Position numbers and translations under genes: made by a program. The notes under the pieces are model-generated. The model was not told the DNA's origin and ran no database searches. It worked only from the letters and a program-made list of their open reading frames with translations. From Chitinibacter tainanensis DSM 15459 (GTDB taxonomy: Bacteria > Pseudomonadota > Gammaproteobacteria > Burkholderiales > Chitinibacteraceae): a DNA stretch of 64,000 nucleotides. The stretch is taken from contig NZ_KE386951.1 in assembly GCF_000429785.1 (NCBI RefSeq), forward strand, positions 460,009 to 524,008, in the 5' to 3' direction. Below are positions 33,891 to 41,191 of this stretch, piece by piece; within the stretch, counting starts at the first letter, position 1, and each line of letters begins with the position of its first letter.

Positions 33891-34384
33891 CTATGGATTT
33901 TGCAGTGAGGTCCAGATGTCATCCCAATCGGCATCTTTGATTACGCCTTCGCGCTTGAGGGTGATGTCGCCGTTTTTGCCGAGCACAAAGACGGTGGAAT
34001 CGCTTTGCATTTCGCCAAATTGATCTTGCTGCGCGGGGTCAAAGCGCCATAGCAGCGGAAACTGCGCATCTTTGGGCTGGTGGCGCGCACTAGCTCGGCG
34101 TAGCTGCGAAAGAGTTCGGGTTTGCGATCCAGCCCCACACCAATCACCTGAAAACGGCTATTTTTATTGGCCTGATAAAACTCGCGAATCAGTTTGAAGT
34201 TGTAAACGCAGGTATTGCAGCCGGCTTTAAAAAACACCAGCAGCACGGTTTGATCTTTGCTGCGCAGTTGCGCCAGATTAACCGCCTGCCCGGTCAGCAC
34301 ATCCCGCCCCTGCAGCTGCGGGGCGGCGTAGGCGCTGGCGCAGGCCAGCCATAGGCAGCAAGCAAGCCAGAGATTTTTCATCAT
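33891..34384 (-). pseudogene. frameshifted thioredoxin-like (TlpA/redoxin) protein
   Basis: The frame from 34384 encodes a signal peptide and a redoxin start with VFFKAGCNTCVYNFKLIREF (CxxC) but after about 100 residues (ELVRAT, near 34075-34085) turns into low-complexity sequence stopping at 33941. Shifting one base there restores a redoxin-like tail, PKDAQFPLLWRFDP...STVFVLGKNGDITLKREGVI...WTSLQNP, ending with TAG at 33891. So either the gene carries a single-base frameshift or there is a sequence error. The gene follows doxX by six bases in the bufferin-type operon. Confidence 0.8.
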
Positions 34385-34390
34385 CACTCC

Positions 34391-34849
34391 TTATTGATTG
34401 GCGCTAGCGCTGGGTAGCCACAGCCGCTCAAGCGCCCAGCGTTGCACCGGCACGGCCAGCAACACCAGCAGCAGCAAGCCCCATTCGAGGTGATCTTGCA
34501 GCGCGGTGGGAATGTCTTTGAGCACGTGGTAATACGACAGCACCGCCACCAGATTCAGGCCAAACAGCCCCAGCGCCGACAGCCGGGTCAACACGCCCAG
34601 CACCAGCAATACCGGCAGCACCAGCTCGCCCACCGTGCCACCAATGGCCGCCAGCTGCGGCGAGAGCAATGGCACGTGGTATTCGTCGGTGAACAGCAGC
34701 AGCGTGGTCTCCCAATCGGCGATTTTGGTCTGGCCAGACATAAAAAACACCTTGGCCAGATACAGCCGCAGCAGTAAATCGACCACCGGGGCGAGATGAT
34801 TGAAGGGTGTGGCCGCGCTAAGGCGGGCGAAGTAAGGGCTAGCGAACAT
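34391..34849 (-). CDS. DoxX-family membrane protein
   Basis: A 152-residue DoxX protein with four membrane helices: VVDLLLRLYLAKVFFMSGQTKIADW (about residue 23), then IGGTVGELVLPVLLVLGVL, GLFGLNLVAVLSYYHVL and EWGLLLLVLLAVPV. DoxX members often accompany bufferin operons and act in the membrane in redox or metal-linked roles. It follows bufA2 after an attenuator-like hairpin and precedes the redoxin gene. Confidence 0.88.
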   Translation of the reverse strand: MFASPYFARLSAATPFNHLAPVVDLLLRLYLAKVFFMSGQTKIADWETTLLLFTDEYHVPLLSPQLAAIGGTVGELVLPVLLVLGVLTRLSALGLFGLNLVAVLSYYHVLKDIPTALQDHLEWGLLLLVLLAVPVQRWALERLWLPSASANQ

Positions 34850-34911
34850 GGTCGTTTCCTTGTGATGGGTTTCAATTAGTCGGCGCGGGGCGCCAAATCT
34901 GACAGGCTGGG

Positions 34912-34943
34912 CAAAAAAATCCCCTTGCTGGGCAAACAAGGGG
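34912..34943 (-). terminator. attenuator-like terminator between bufA2 and doxX
   Basis: CCCCTTG/CAAGGGG (7-bp stem, 9-base loop) with seven As on the + side forms an intrinsic terminator for minus-strand transcription. Placed 35 bp after the bufferin peptide gene, it could raise peptide mRNA over downstream doxX by partial termination. Confidence 0.65.
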
Positions 34944-34977
34944 GCAAACGGAGGAGAGATCGATAGCCAGCTGCGGG

Positions 34978-35226
34978 CTACTTGGGCGTGAGCGAGCCTT
35001 GCAGACGCAGGCATGAGCCTTTGGCGACGAGCTTCCACTCTTTGCCATCGCGGTCTTGCTTGGCCATGCCGGCGCAAGAGTGGCCATTGGCGGCGCAATC
35101 GTTGCCGCCCGCTTTGGCCACACCAAAGCATTTTTCTTTATTGGGGTCGGCAGCCAGGCTCGGCTGGCTGGCCAGCGCCAGCACCGCGGTCATGGCACTG
35201 GCGAGAATCAGGTGTTTGCGATCCAT
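34978..35226 (-). CDS. second bufferin precursor peptide (DUF2282)
   Basis: An 82-residue paralogue of the peptide at 23874: signal peptide (MDRKHLILASAMTAVLALASQPSLAA), then the core with EKCFG, NDCAA, HSCAG and GSC, the same four-cysteine pattern. The operon order is glutaredoxin, DUF302, this peptide, DoxX, redoxin. No DUF692 or BufC gene accompanies it, so if modified it must use enzymes encoded elsewhere, for example bufB at 22961. Confidence 0.88.
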   Translation of the reverse strand: MDRKHLILASAMTAVLALASQPSLAADPNKEKCFGVAKAGGNDCAANGHSCAGMAKQDRDGKEWKLVAKGSCLRLQGSLTPK

Positions 35227-35237
35227 TCTATTCATCC

Positions 35238-35636
35238 TTATTGAATGCTGTGGCTGAGCAAGGTATGCAGGCCACGCAGCGGGTTTAATAATCCGTCGTC
35301 AAATCCATGCCGCAGTTGCAAATAATCGGGCTGATTCAGGTGCACCCACACCTGCGCGTGGCAGTCTTGGCTCACCAAGGCTTTCAGCGGTAAATCCAGC
35401 CCCGTGCTGGCGGCTGAATTCATCAGCGCCGTACCGATTTTGGGGTGACCAAAAATCAATAACTGCATCGGGGTCAATTGCAATTGATATTGCTGCGCCT
35501 GCGCCTGATGATCGATCTGGGCAAAAATCGTCGCCCCTTTGCTCTGAATCGCTGCACTTAAGCGGGCGATGGTTTCGCTAAAGTCATAGGCCGAGGCGAT
35601 TTTGTCGATGCCAAAGGCGTTCGGTTCTTCACACAT
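35238..35636 (-). CDS. DUF302-family protein
   Basis: A 132-residue protein: FSETIARLSAAIQSKGATIFAQIDHQAQA, then LQLTPMQLLIFGHPKIGTALMNSAASTGLDLPLKALVSQD is the DUF302 signature. Function unknown; some members occur in redox and metal operons. It overlaps the glutaredoxin gene by eight bases and is 11 bp from the bufferin peptide, so it belongs to the same operon. Confidence 0.88.
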   Translation of the reverse strand: MCEEPNAFGIDKIASAYDFSETIARLSAAIQSKGATIFAQIDHQAQAQQYQLQLTPMQLLIFGHPKIGTALMNSAASTGLDLPLKALVSQDCHAQVWVHLNQPDYLQLRHGFDDGLLNPLRGLHTLLSHSIQ

Positions 35637-35901
35637 CGGCCACCCCGGCTTGCGCCAACCAGACTGGCAATTGGCCTGATTGATCTAGCGCGAGCAGATC
35701 GGTAAACCCACCTACATGGCGCTCACCAATAAAAATCTGCGGAACCGAGCGACGCGCGCTGCGCGCTACCATGGTGGTAAATTCATCCGGATTTTGATCT
35801 ACCAAAATCTTGTTCACCGCCAGGCCTTTGCGCGCCAACAGGTTTTCGGCTTGCACACAAAATGGGCAGCTACGGGTGCTGTAGAGGGTAATGGTCGACA
35901 T
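35629..35901 (-). CDS. grxC: glutaredoxin (GrxC type)
   Basis: A 90-residue glutaredoxin: LYSTRSCPFCVQAENLL with the active-site CPFC (Cys12, Cys15), the RRSVPQIFIG cis-proline segment and HVGGFTDLLAL near the C-terminus. It is the first gene of the second bufferin-type operon. Whether it reduces the cysteines of the peptide is conjecture. Confidence 0.9.
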   Translation of the reverse strand: MSTITLYSTRSCPFCVQAENLLARKGLAVNKILVDQNPDEFTTMVARSARRSVPQIFIGERHVGGFTDLLALDQSGQLPVWLAQAGVADV

Positions 35902-35968
35902 CTGGCTTTCCTTGCGCTTTGCCCACGGCCGCCGGGGCAAGGGCCGCGGCACCATGGCGTGATTGATA

Positions 35969-36017
35969 GGGTATATCGCTGTATTGCATATAATTTAATG
36001 GCTACAGCAACATACCC
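35969..36017. repeat. 49-bp palindromic repeat, copy R8
   Basis: Perfect termini GGGTAT and ATACCC, 49 bp. The inner part is AT-rich (ATAATTTAATGG). It lies between the YHS gene and the glutaredoxin operon, probably inside or beside the operon promoter. Confidence 0.85.
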
Positions 36018-36027
36018 ATAGTGGTTA

Positions 36028-36525
36028 TTACAGTTCTTTGGGGGCTTTATCTTTGATGCTTGGCCATTCCATATTGGCTTTCTTCAGATTGCCGGTCACG
36101 TCTTCCAGCCATTTTTTCTGTACTTCTTTATTCACATTCAGGTACAGCTTGCCATCGACCACTTTCCAGGCTTGCGGATCACCATCCAGCTTTTTATCCA
36201 GCGCCACGCCCATTGCGCAGAAGCCGCCAAATTGCGGCGCAAAGCGCGCTGGGTTGGCATTGAATTTGTCGCGATTGGCTTTGCTGGCGAAGTGATAAGT
36301 CACGCCATCGTGCTGCGCGCTGTAGGCCGCGTTGCCCAGCGTGGGTGCTTTGGCGGTGAAATACGCCACCGGGTCGTAGCCTTTCAGGCCGACGCCTTGG
36401 GCATCGACATTAATCGCGGCGGTCGAGTTTTCGTCGAAGGCCATGGCAGTGCTTGGTACGGCCGCCAAGAAGGCGAAGCCCGACATCAAAGTAGCGGCGA
36501 TCAGGGTTTTGCGAAGGTTCAACAT
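36028..36525 (-). CDS. YHS-domain secreted protein
   Basis: A 165-residue protein with a signal peptide (about 28 residues, ending STAMA) and a YHS-type domain: VGLKGYDPVAYFTAKAP, then AQHDGVTYHFASKANRDKFNANPARFAPQFGGFCAMGVA. YHS domains are associated with metal handling. It is 59 bp after the AhpD-like gene in the same direction. ATG 36525 follows a good ribosome site; the longer frame upstream is not needed. Confidence 0.88.
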   Translation of the reverse strand: MLNLRKTLIAATLMSGFAFLAAVPSTAMAFDENSTAAINVDAQGVGLKGYDPVAYFTAKAPTLGNAAYSAQHDGVTYHFASKANRDKFNANPARFAPQFGGFCAMGVALDKKLDGDPQAWKVVDGKLYLNVNKEVQKKWLEDVTGNLKKANMEWPSIKDKAPKEL

Positions 36526-36584
36526 GGGATAGTCCTTTTCAATAAGAAGTAGTGAGTGTGGGTACAACGGGGTGCAGCAAACGT

Positions 36585-37121
36585 TTAAGCCAAAGTCACT
36601 TTCGGGAAATCGATTTCCACGCGGCTGGCTTTGCCCAAGATATTGGTCAGCAAATTCATACCAACGTGAGTAATGATTTCGACGATATCGGCATCGGTAA
36701 AACCGGCGTTACGCGCTTCGATCAGCTCGGCGGTGGTGATTTCGCCTTTGTGCTCGGCCAGCGAACGCGCCAGTTTGACGGCAATGGCGGCTTTGGCGTC
36801 TTGGCTAGAGCCGGCGCGGTTGGCGGCGATCTCATCGCCATTCAGGCCAGCGCCTTTACCAATCGCGGTGTGCGCCGACAAGCAGTATTCGCACGAGTTT
36901 TGCTGCGCCAGAGCCAGGGCGATCCGCTCGCGGGTTTGCAGATCCAGGCTGCCTTCTTTGGCAATGCCGTGCAGGCCGAGGAAGGCGCGCAGTGCCGCAG
37001 GTGAATTGGCAAACACTTTCAAAAAGTTCGGCACAATCCCCAGCTGGGCGTGGATCGCATCAAACAGCGCTTGTTGTTCGGCAGTAGCGGTTTCGGTAGT
37101 GATGACGGTAATCCGGCTCAT
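36585..37121 (-). CDS. carboxymuconolactone decarboxylase / AhpD-like protein, second copy
   Basis: A 178-residue AhpD-fold protein with SCEYCLSAHTAIGKGAGL (CxxC and His, about residue 75), QLGIVPNLKV-type N-terminal segment and HVGMNLLTNILGKASRVEIDFP at the end, as in the YciW/peroxidase-related group. It is divergent from the LysR gene at 37249, a likely regulator. It may be cotranscribed with the YHS gene. Confidence 0.88.
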   Translation of the reverse strand: MSRITVITTETATAEQQALFDAIHAQLGIVPNFLKVFANSPAALRAFLGLHGIAKEGSLDLQTRERIALALAQQNSCEYCLSAHTAIGKGAGLNGDEIAANRAGSSQDAKAAIAVKLARSLAEHKGEITTAELIEARNAGFTDADIVEIITHVGMNLLTNILGKASRVEIDFPKVTLA

Positions 37122-37248
37122 GATGTTTTTCCTTGTGGTTTGAAGAACTTCGCTCGGTGTTGAGCGAATGACTGCATTGTGCCGATCTCCACTTGAAAGA
37201 AGAATCCATATGCCAGACAATAGATTGTTGCTAAAAATGGAATAAATC

Positions 37249-38148
37249 ATGGATCGTTTTCATCAGATGAGCGTGTATGTGGCCGTCGCGGAAACCGAGA
37301 GCTTTGCCGCCGCCGCGCGCAAGCTGGGCATGTCGCCCCCGGCGGTGACGCGTGCGGTAGCAGCGCTGGAAGACGATCTGGGCGTGAAATTACTTAACCG
37401 CACTACGCGCTATGTGCGCGTCACCGATGCGGGCCAGCGCTATCTGGATGATGCGCGGCGGATTTTGGCCGAGGTGCAAGAAGCCGACGAAGTGGCCGCC
37501 GGCATTAACGCCGAACCGCGCGGGCATCTGACCATCACCGCGCCGGTGCTGTTTGGCCAGCTGTATGTGATGCCGCAGGTGGTGAAGTTTTTGCAGCGCT
37601 ACCCCGATGTGGATGTATCGGCGATGTTTCTCGATCGGGTGGTGAATATGCTGGAAGAAGGGGTGGATGTGGGTATCCGCATCGGCGCCTTGCCCGACAG
37701 TACCATGCGGGCAATACGGGTGGGCCAAGTGCGCCGCGTGCTGTGCGCCTCACCCGACTACTTGGCGCAATATGGTATTCCGCAAACCCCGCAAGATTTG
37801 CTGCAGCACCAGATCGTGGCAGCCAGCAGCATTAGCCCCACGGTGGAATGGAAATTTGGTGAAGATGAACACAGCAAAGTCGTACGCATCAAACCACGCA
37901 TCACTGTCACCAGCAACGACGGCGCAATCTCGGCGGTACGCAATGGCGCGGGGATTACGCGCCTGATTTCCTATCAGGTGGCCGCGCATTTACAGAGTGG
38001 CGAGCTGAAAACGGTGCTAAGCGACTACGAAGCCAAGCCCCTGCCCATCCACATCGTCCACCGCGAAGGCCGCCACGGCTCAGCCAAAATCCGCGCCTTT
38101 GTGGATTTTATGGCGCAAGCGCTAAGGGAAAATGGGGCGCTGAATTGA
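37249..38148 (+). CDS. LysR-family transcriptional regulator
   Basis: A 299-residue LysR protein, DNA-binding MDRFHQMSVYVAVAETESFAAAARKLGMSPPAVTRAVAALE, effector domain with LTITAPVLFGQLYVMPQVVKFLQRYPDV and DVGIRIGALPDSTMRAIRVG. It belongs to the CrgA/YhjC-like group. Divergent from the AhpD-like gene across 127 bp. A terminator follows at 38277. Confidence 0.9.
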   Translation: MDRFHQMSVYVAVAETESFAAAARKLGMSPPAVTRAVAALEDDLGVKLLNRTTRYVRVTDAGQRYLDDARRILAEVQEADEVAAGINAEPRGHLTITAPVLFGQLYVMPQVVKFLQRYPDVDVSAMFLDRVVNMLEEGVDVGIRIGALPDSTMRAIRVGQVRRVLCASPDYLAQYGIPQTPQDLLQHQIVAASSISPTVEWKFGEDEHSKVVRIKPRITVTSNDGAISAVRNGAGITRLISYQVAAHLQSGELKTVLSDYEAKPLPIHIVHREGRHGSAKIRAFVDFMAQALRENGALN

Positions 38149-38276
38149 GGCGGAGTGAATCAGTTGCCATTATTTGCATGGCGGGCTAGGGGCTCAGAGT
38201 AAAGGTCACTTTGTCCCAAGCGCAGCATTTTGTATAAGCCGATGGATAAGCCAACAGGCGTTCGGCCTAGAAATGC

Positions 38277-38316
38277 AACAAGGGCCTACCACCTCACGAT
38301 GATAAGCCCTTGTTTT
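38277..38316 (+). terminator. intrinsic terminator after the LysR gene
   Basis: AACAAGGGC and GCCCTTGTT pair over nine bases around a 20-base loop, followed by a run of Ts (38312-38316). It probably ends the LysR transcript; it lies just downstream of the tRNA on the other strand and may serve both. Confidence 0.6.
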
Positions 38317-38319
38317 TAT

Positions 38320-38396
38320 TGGTCGGAATAGCGGGATTCGAACTCGCGACCCCTTGCACCCCATGCAAGTGCGCTACCAGGCTGCGCCATATTCCG
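38320..38396 (-). tRNA. tRNA-Pro (anticodon GGG)
   Basis: A 77-nt tRNA read on the minus strand, starting CGGAATATGGCGCAGCC. The acceptor CGGAATA pairs with TATTCCG. The anticodon stem CTTGC/GCAAG encloses ATGGGGT, giving anticodon GGG for proline. The T-loop is GTTCGAATC, and a discriminator A and the CCA end are genome-encoded (38320-38323). No integrated element is visible beside it. Confidence 0.95.
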
Positions 38397-38489
38397 ATGC
38401 ATTGAATTTTAACAGCAACCGCGAGGTGACTCAAGCCTTGGCGGGGCTTGGCGGAGAGGATTGGGGTTAGTGGTGATTCATACCCACCA

Positions 38490-38538
38490 CTGTATCTACT
38501 CGCAACCCAATTAAATCAATTACTTGGTAGACATACCC
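38490..38538. repeat. 49-bp palindromic repeat, copy R9
   Basis: CTGTAT (two mismatches) to ATACCC, 49 bp, with CCAATTAA at inner positions 18-25. An ATACCC half-motif lies four bases upstream. The right part covers the stop codon and last five codons of the class D beta-lactamase gene. Confidence 0.6.
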
Positions 38539-39326
38539 TCAAGCAGCCCTAGTGCACGCAGGCTGGCTTTCACACGCGCGGGGCGGGCGGCTAGATCGGT
38601 GCCGGGCGGGGTATCCATATTCAGGGCGTATACATACAGCTGCCCGCCCTGCGTGAGCCAGCCTACCTGCCAACCGATGCTGGGCTGCTGGCTGCCGGTC
38701 CAGCCGGTTTTGCCGTAGAGCTGCCAGCCGGCGGTGTTTTCCAGTAGGCTAATCTCGCGCACGGCGGCTTGCTGGGCAGCAGGGTAAGGTAGTTGACCTT
38801 GAGCCAGGCGGCTTAAAAATTGGACTTGCTCGCTGGCGCTAATCTGCAGCGCGCCCTGCCCAAGCCAGAATTGGTCAATGGCCTTGCCAATTTTGGCGTT
38901 GCCGTAATTGAGCTCGGTTAGCGCCGCCTGCATCTGCGTTGGGCCGATGCGGCGGGCGAGCGTTTGATAGGCCAAGACATTAGACACTTTAATCGCTTGC
39001 CGCAAACTCATGTCTTGCGCCCAGCTGGGCAAAAACACTGGCTCGCCGCGGTAGTGGAAAAACACTTCATCCACACTGGCGACCGCGCCAGTATGCAGGC
39101 CGATCAGGCTGTGGGGGATTTTGAACGTCGAAGCGGGGCTAAAGCGCTGCTGCGCGCGGGCCAGATCATTGGTCAGCCAGCGATTGCTAGCTACATCCTG
39201 CACCACAATCACCCCAGCCGCGCCTTGCATGGCGGTAACGAGACGCGGGTCTTCTTTTAGGGGTATTGCCGCCAAAGCCAGATTAGCCAATAGCCCTAGC
39301 GCTATACCCGTAATGAATTTATACAT
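38520..39326 (-). CDS. class D (OXA-type) beta-lactamase
   Basis: A 268-residue serine beta-lactamase. Active-site motifs are complete: Ser66-Thr-Phe-Lys69, Ser115-Asn-Val117, Tyr141-Gly-Asn143, and Lys206-Thr-Gly208, with a conserved Trp154 (FWL). The signal peptide covers about residues 1-20. Its hydrophobic core (residues 6-22) is encoded entirely by a 49-bp repeat (39261-39309), and another repeat spans the stop codon. Composition matches the region, so it looks like a resident enzyme. Substrate range unknown. Confidence 0.93.
   Translation of the reverse strand: MYKFITGIALGLLANLALAAIPLKEDPRLVTAMQGAAGVIVVQDVASNRWLTNDLARAQQRFSPASTFKIPHSLIGLHTGAVASVDEVFFHYRGEPVFLPSWAQDMSLRQAIKVSNVLAYQTLARRIGPTQMQAALTELNYGNAKIGKAIDQFWLGQGALQISASEQVQFLSRLAQGQLPYPAAQQAAVREISLLENTAGWQLYGKTGWTGSQQPSIGWQVGWLTQGGQLYVYALNMDTPPGTDLAARPARVKASLRALGLLEGMSTK
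39261..39309. repeat. 49-bp palindromic repeat, copy R10 (inside the beta-lactamase gene)
   Basis: Perfect termini GGGTAT and ATACCC, 49 bp. GCCAGATTAGCC fills the conserved inner position. It lies wholly in the beta-lactamase coding sequence, encoding residues 6-22 of the signal peptide. Confidence 0.85.
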
Positions 39327-39431
39327 CGCCACTTCCCGCCCAAAACAGCCAGCATACGCAAAAGCCGCCATAACCCACAAGGCAATATCACCATCACCGA
39401 GCGGCATGGCCGATAGCGAAGCGGGCAGAAT

Positions 39432-39866
39432 TTATGCCGTTGCGGCGTGCTGGGCATCGCACTGCGGGCAGGCGCGGTTTTCCAGTGTTTCGAGCAGGCG
39501 GCAATGGGCGGCGGCATCACTGTCGCAGCCGGCCAGCGTTTGTAGCGCGCTGTGTAAAGCCTGCAAATCGCGAATCCGCGCGGCCACGGCCTCTAGCTGC
39601 CGCTGCACCAGCGCATCGGCATCGCGGCAAGGCGCATCGGGGTGGGCGGCCAGATCCAATAGGCCGCGAATATCTTCAATCGCAAAGCCCAGCTCGCGGG
39701 CGCGGCGAATAAACCCCAGCCGCGTGACGGCATCGGCCCCGTAGCGGCGATAGCCATTGGCCGCGCGCGGCGGCGCGGGCAACAGCCCAATGCGTTCGTA
39801 ATAGCGAATGGTTTCGGCATGCACACCGCTGGCCTGCGCCAGCTGCTGGGTGGTGAGGGTGGCCAT
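39432..39866 (-). CDS. MerR-family metal-responsive regulator
   Basis: A 144-residue MerR protein: helix-turn-helix LTTQQLAQASGVHAETIRYYERIGLLP, then RRYGADAVTRLGFIRRARELGF and a long dimerisation helix. The metal site is likely Cys77 (APCRDADAL) and Cys111 to Cys119 (LAGCDSDAAAHC). It is divergent from the cation transporter and its start lies beside a MerR-type promoter (39869-39899), so it activates that gene. The metal cannot be fixed from sequence. Confidence 0.9.
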   Translation of the reverse strand: MATLTTQQLAQASGVHAETIRYYERIGLLPAPPRAANGYRRYGADAVTRLGFIRRARELGFAIEDIRGLLDLAAHPDAPCRDADALVQRQLEAVAARIRDLQALHSALQTLAGCDSDAAAHCRLLETLENRACPQCDAQHAATA

Positions 39867-39868
39867 GC

Positions 39869-39899
39869 TTGACTCCGTAGTGGCTACAGGGTTCAGCAT
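39869..39899 (+). promoter_or_regulatory. MerR-type promoter and operator
   Basis: TTGACT at 39869-39874 and CAGCAT at 39894-39899 are 19 bp apart, the overlong spacer of MerR-controlled promoters. The spacer has the dyad CCGTAG-TGG-CTACAGG. It drives the cation transporter at 39932. Confidence 0.75.
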
Positions 39900-39931
39900 A
39901 CCTGCATCATTCTTCGATGTGGAGCAAAACC

Positions 39932-40552
39932 ATGGGAGCAGCATGTCACGGTGGGTGCAGTGGGGCTACGGCGGTGGTCGACCCGCGTTATCGGCAAATT
40001 TTATGGCTGGCGCTATTGGCTAATGCCGGGATGTTTGGACTGGAGCTGTGGGCCGGGGCGGCAGCGGGCTCGGTGTCGCTGCTGGCCGATTCGCTGGATT
40101 TTTTAGGCGATGCGGCCAATTACGCGCTGAGTCTGTGGGTATTGGGGCTCAGCCTCGGTACCCGGGCGCGGGCCTCGCTGGTGAAAGCGGCCAGCATGGC
40201 GCTGTTTGGCGTGGGGGTGCTACTGGCCAGCGGCTGGCGGGCTTGGCAGGGCGGCGTGCCCGAGCCGCTCACCATGGGTTGGGTGGGCACGCTGGCGCTG
40301 TTGGTGAATCTGGGCGTGGCGCTGCTGCTGTATGCGCACCGGCATGGCGATAGCAATCGGCAAAGCGCATGGCTGTGTTCGCGCAACGATGCGATTGGCA
40401 ATCTGGCAGTCTTGCTGGCGGCAGCGGGGGTGTTTGGCACCGGCCGTAGCTGGCCGGATTTAATGGTGGCCACCATCATGGCCAGCCTAGCGCTGAGCGC
40501 AGCCCTACAGGTATTGCGCCAAGCGCGTCATGAATTAAAGCACGCACACTAA
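39932..40552 (+). CDS. cation-efflux (CDF-like) transporter
   Basis: A 206-residue membrane protein of the cation diffusion type: LWLALLANAGMFGLELWAGAAAGSVSLLADSLDFLGDAANYALSLWVLG contains the metal-site motif ADSLDFLGDA (about residues 52-61). Further helices carry CSRNDAIGNLAVLLA. The N-terminus has His/Cys (CHGGCSG). It lacks the usual C-terminal cytoplasmic domain. The last 14 residues and stop codon are encoded in a 49-bp repeat copy (40509-40557). Ribosome site GGAG precedes ATG 39932. Confidence 0.88.
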   Translation: MGAACHGGCSGATAVVDPRYRQILWLALLANAGMFGLELWAGAAAGSVSLLADSLDFLGDAANYALSLWVLGLSLGTRARASLVKAASMALFGVGVLLASGWRAWQGGVPEPLTMGWVGTLALLVNLGVALLLYAHRHGDSNRQSAWLCSRNDAIGNLAVLLAAAGVFGTGRSWPDLMVATIMASLALSAALQVLRQARHELKHAH

Positions 40553-40557
40553 TACCC
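40509..40557. repeat. 49-bp palindromic repeat, copy R11 (tandem with R12)
   Basis: AGGTATT to AATACCC, 49 bp, one terminal mismatch. It encodes the last 14 residues and the stop codon of the transporter. It is followed, after five bases, by copy R12, the only full tandem pair. Confidence 0.6.
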
Positions 40558-40562
40558 GCCAG

Positions 40563-40611
40563 GTGTATTCACCAGTAAAGCAAGATTAGCAAGCCCGATA
40601 GGGCAATACCC
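40563..40611. repeat. 49-bp palindromic repeat, copy R12
   Basis: GTGTATT to AATACCC, 49 bp, one terminal mismatch. It occupies the convergent gap between the transporter and the TrmO-like gene, ending five bases from the latter's stop codon. Confidence 0.75.
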
Positions 40612-40616
40612 TTACC

Positions 40617-41102
40617 TTATTCCGGTGTAGCCGCGGGCAACCAATACGCCTGCATCAGCTCGCTGGCCCATGCGGGCTGCTGCACCGCTTGGCGGGGCAA
40701 AAATTCAGCCAGGACGGGTTTGAGATCCACCACCGGCGTGCCGGCAATCGCATCCAGCTCGGCTACGGTGAGGGTGCGCCCGGCCACGCTCACCACACGG
40801 CAAATGGTGGAGCCCAGCCGATTAGGGCGATTTTTGCCACGCTGGGCAAAGATGCCCACCTTGGGCCAGGCCGGGTTATTGCGCGGGTGGCGGGCGGCCG
40901 ACTCGATTTTGTGCGCCGCCACCTGATGAAACACGAAGAGCACTTCCACATGCGAGAACTCGGCCAGCCCGGCCAGTGCTTCGGCCGGGTAATCGTCGGT
41001 GAGGGTAATCTGCGCCAGTGTGCCGCCCCAGTGATCGTCTTCGGGCGCGCTGCGGCTGGCCGCCACATAGGCAATCGGGGCAAGGGAAAAGGTGTCGTTC
41101 AT
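40617..41102 (-). CDS. TrmO/TsaA-like SAM-dependent methyltransferase
   Basis: A 161-residue protein of the TsaA/TrmO beta-barrel family: LAPIAYVAASRS, then EVLFVFHQV and RHPRNNPAWPKVGIFAQRGKNRPNRLGSTICRVV are the characteristic segments. The best-known member methylates N6 of t6A37 in tRNA using SAM. It lies 89 bp from the AraC-alkyltransferase gene, same direction. Confidence 0.85.
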   Translation of the reverse strand: MNDTFSLAPIAYVAASRSAPEDDHWGGTLAQITLTDDYPAEALAGLAEFSHVEVLFVFHQVAAHKIESAARHPRNNPAWPKVGIFAQRGKNRPNRLGSTICRVVSVAGRTLTVAELDAIAGTPVVDLKPVLAEFLPRQAVQQPAWASELMQAYWLPAATPE

Positions 41103-41191
41103 TGGGCCTCCGGCTGGGTGTGGGCGCAGCCGGCAGCCGCGCCCTGCCCACTGTAGCGTATGCGGCAGGGCTTTGTCTGTGGCGCACAAGG

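Noticed and set aside
37671-37719. GGGTAT to ATACGG at 49 bp inside a LysR gene
   Set aside because: Encodes the conserved GIRIGALP region of LysR effector domains; two end mismatches, consistent with chance.
38320-38396. tRNA-Pro as an integration site for a mobile element
   Set aside because: No integrase gene, no duplicated tRNA 3' end and no composition change found on either side.
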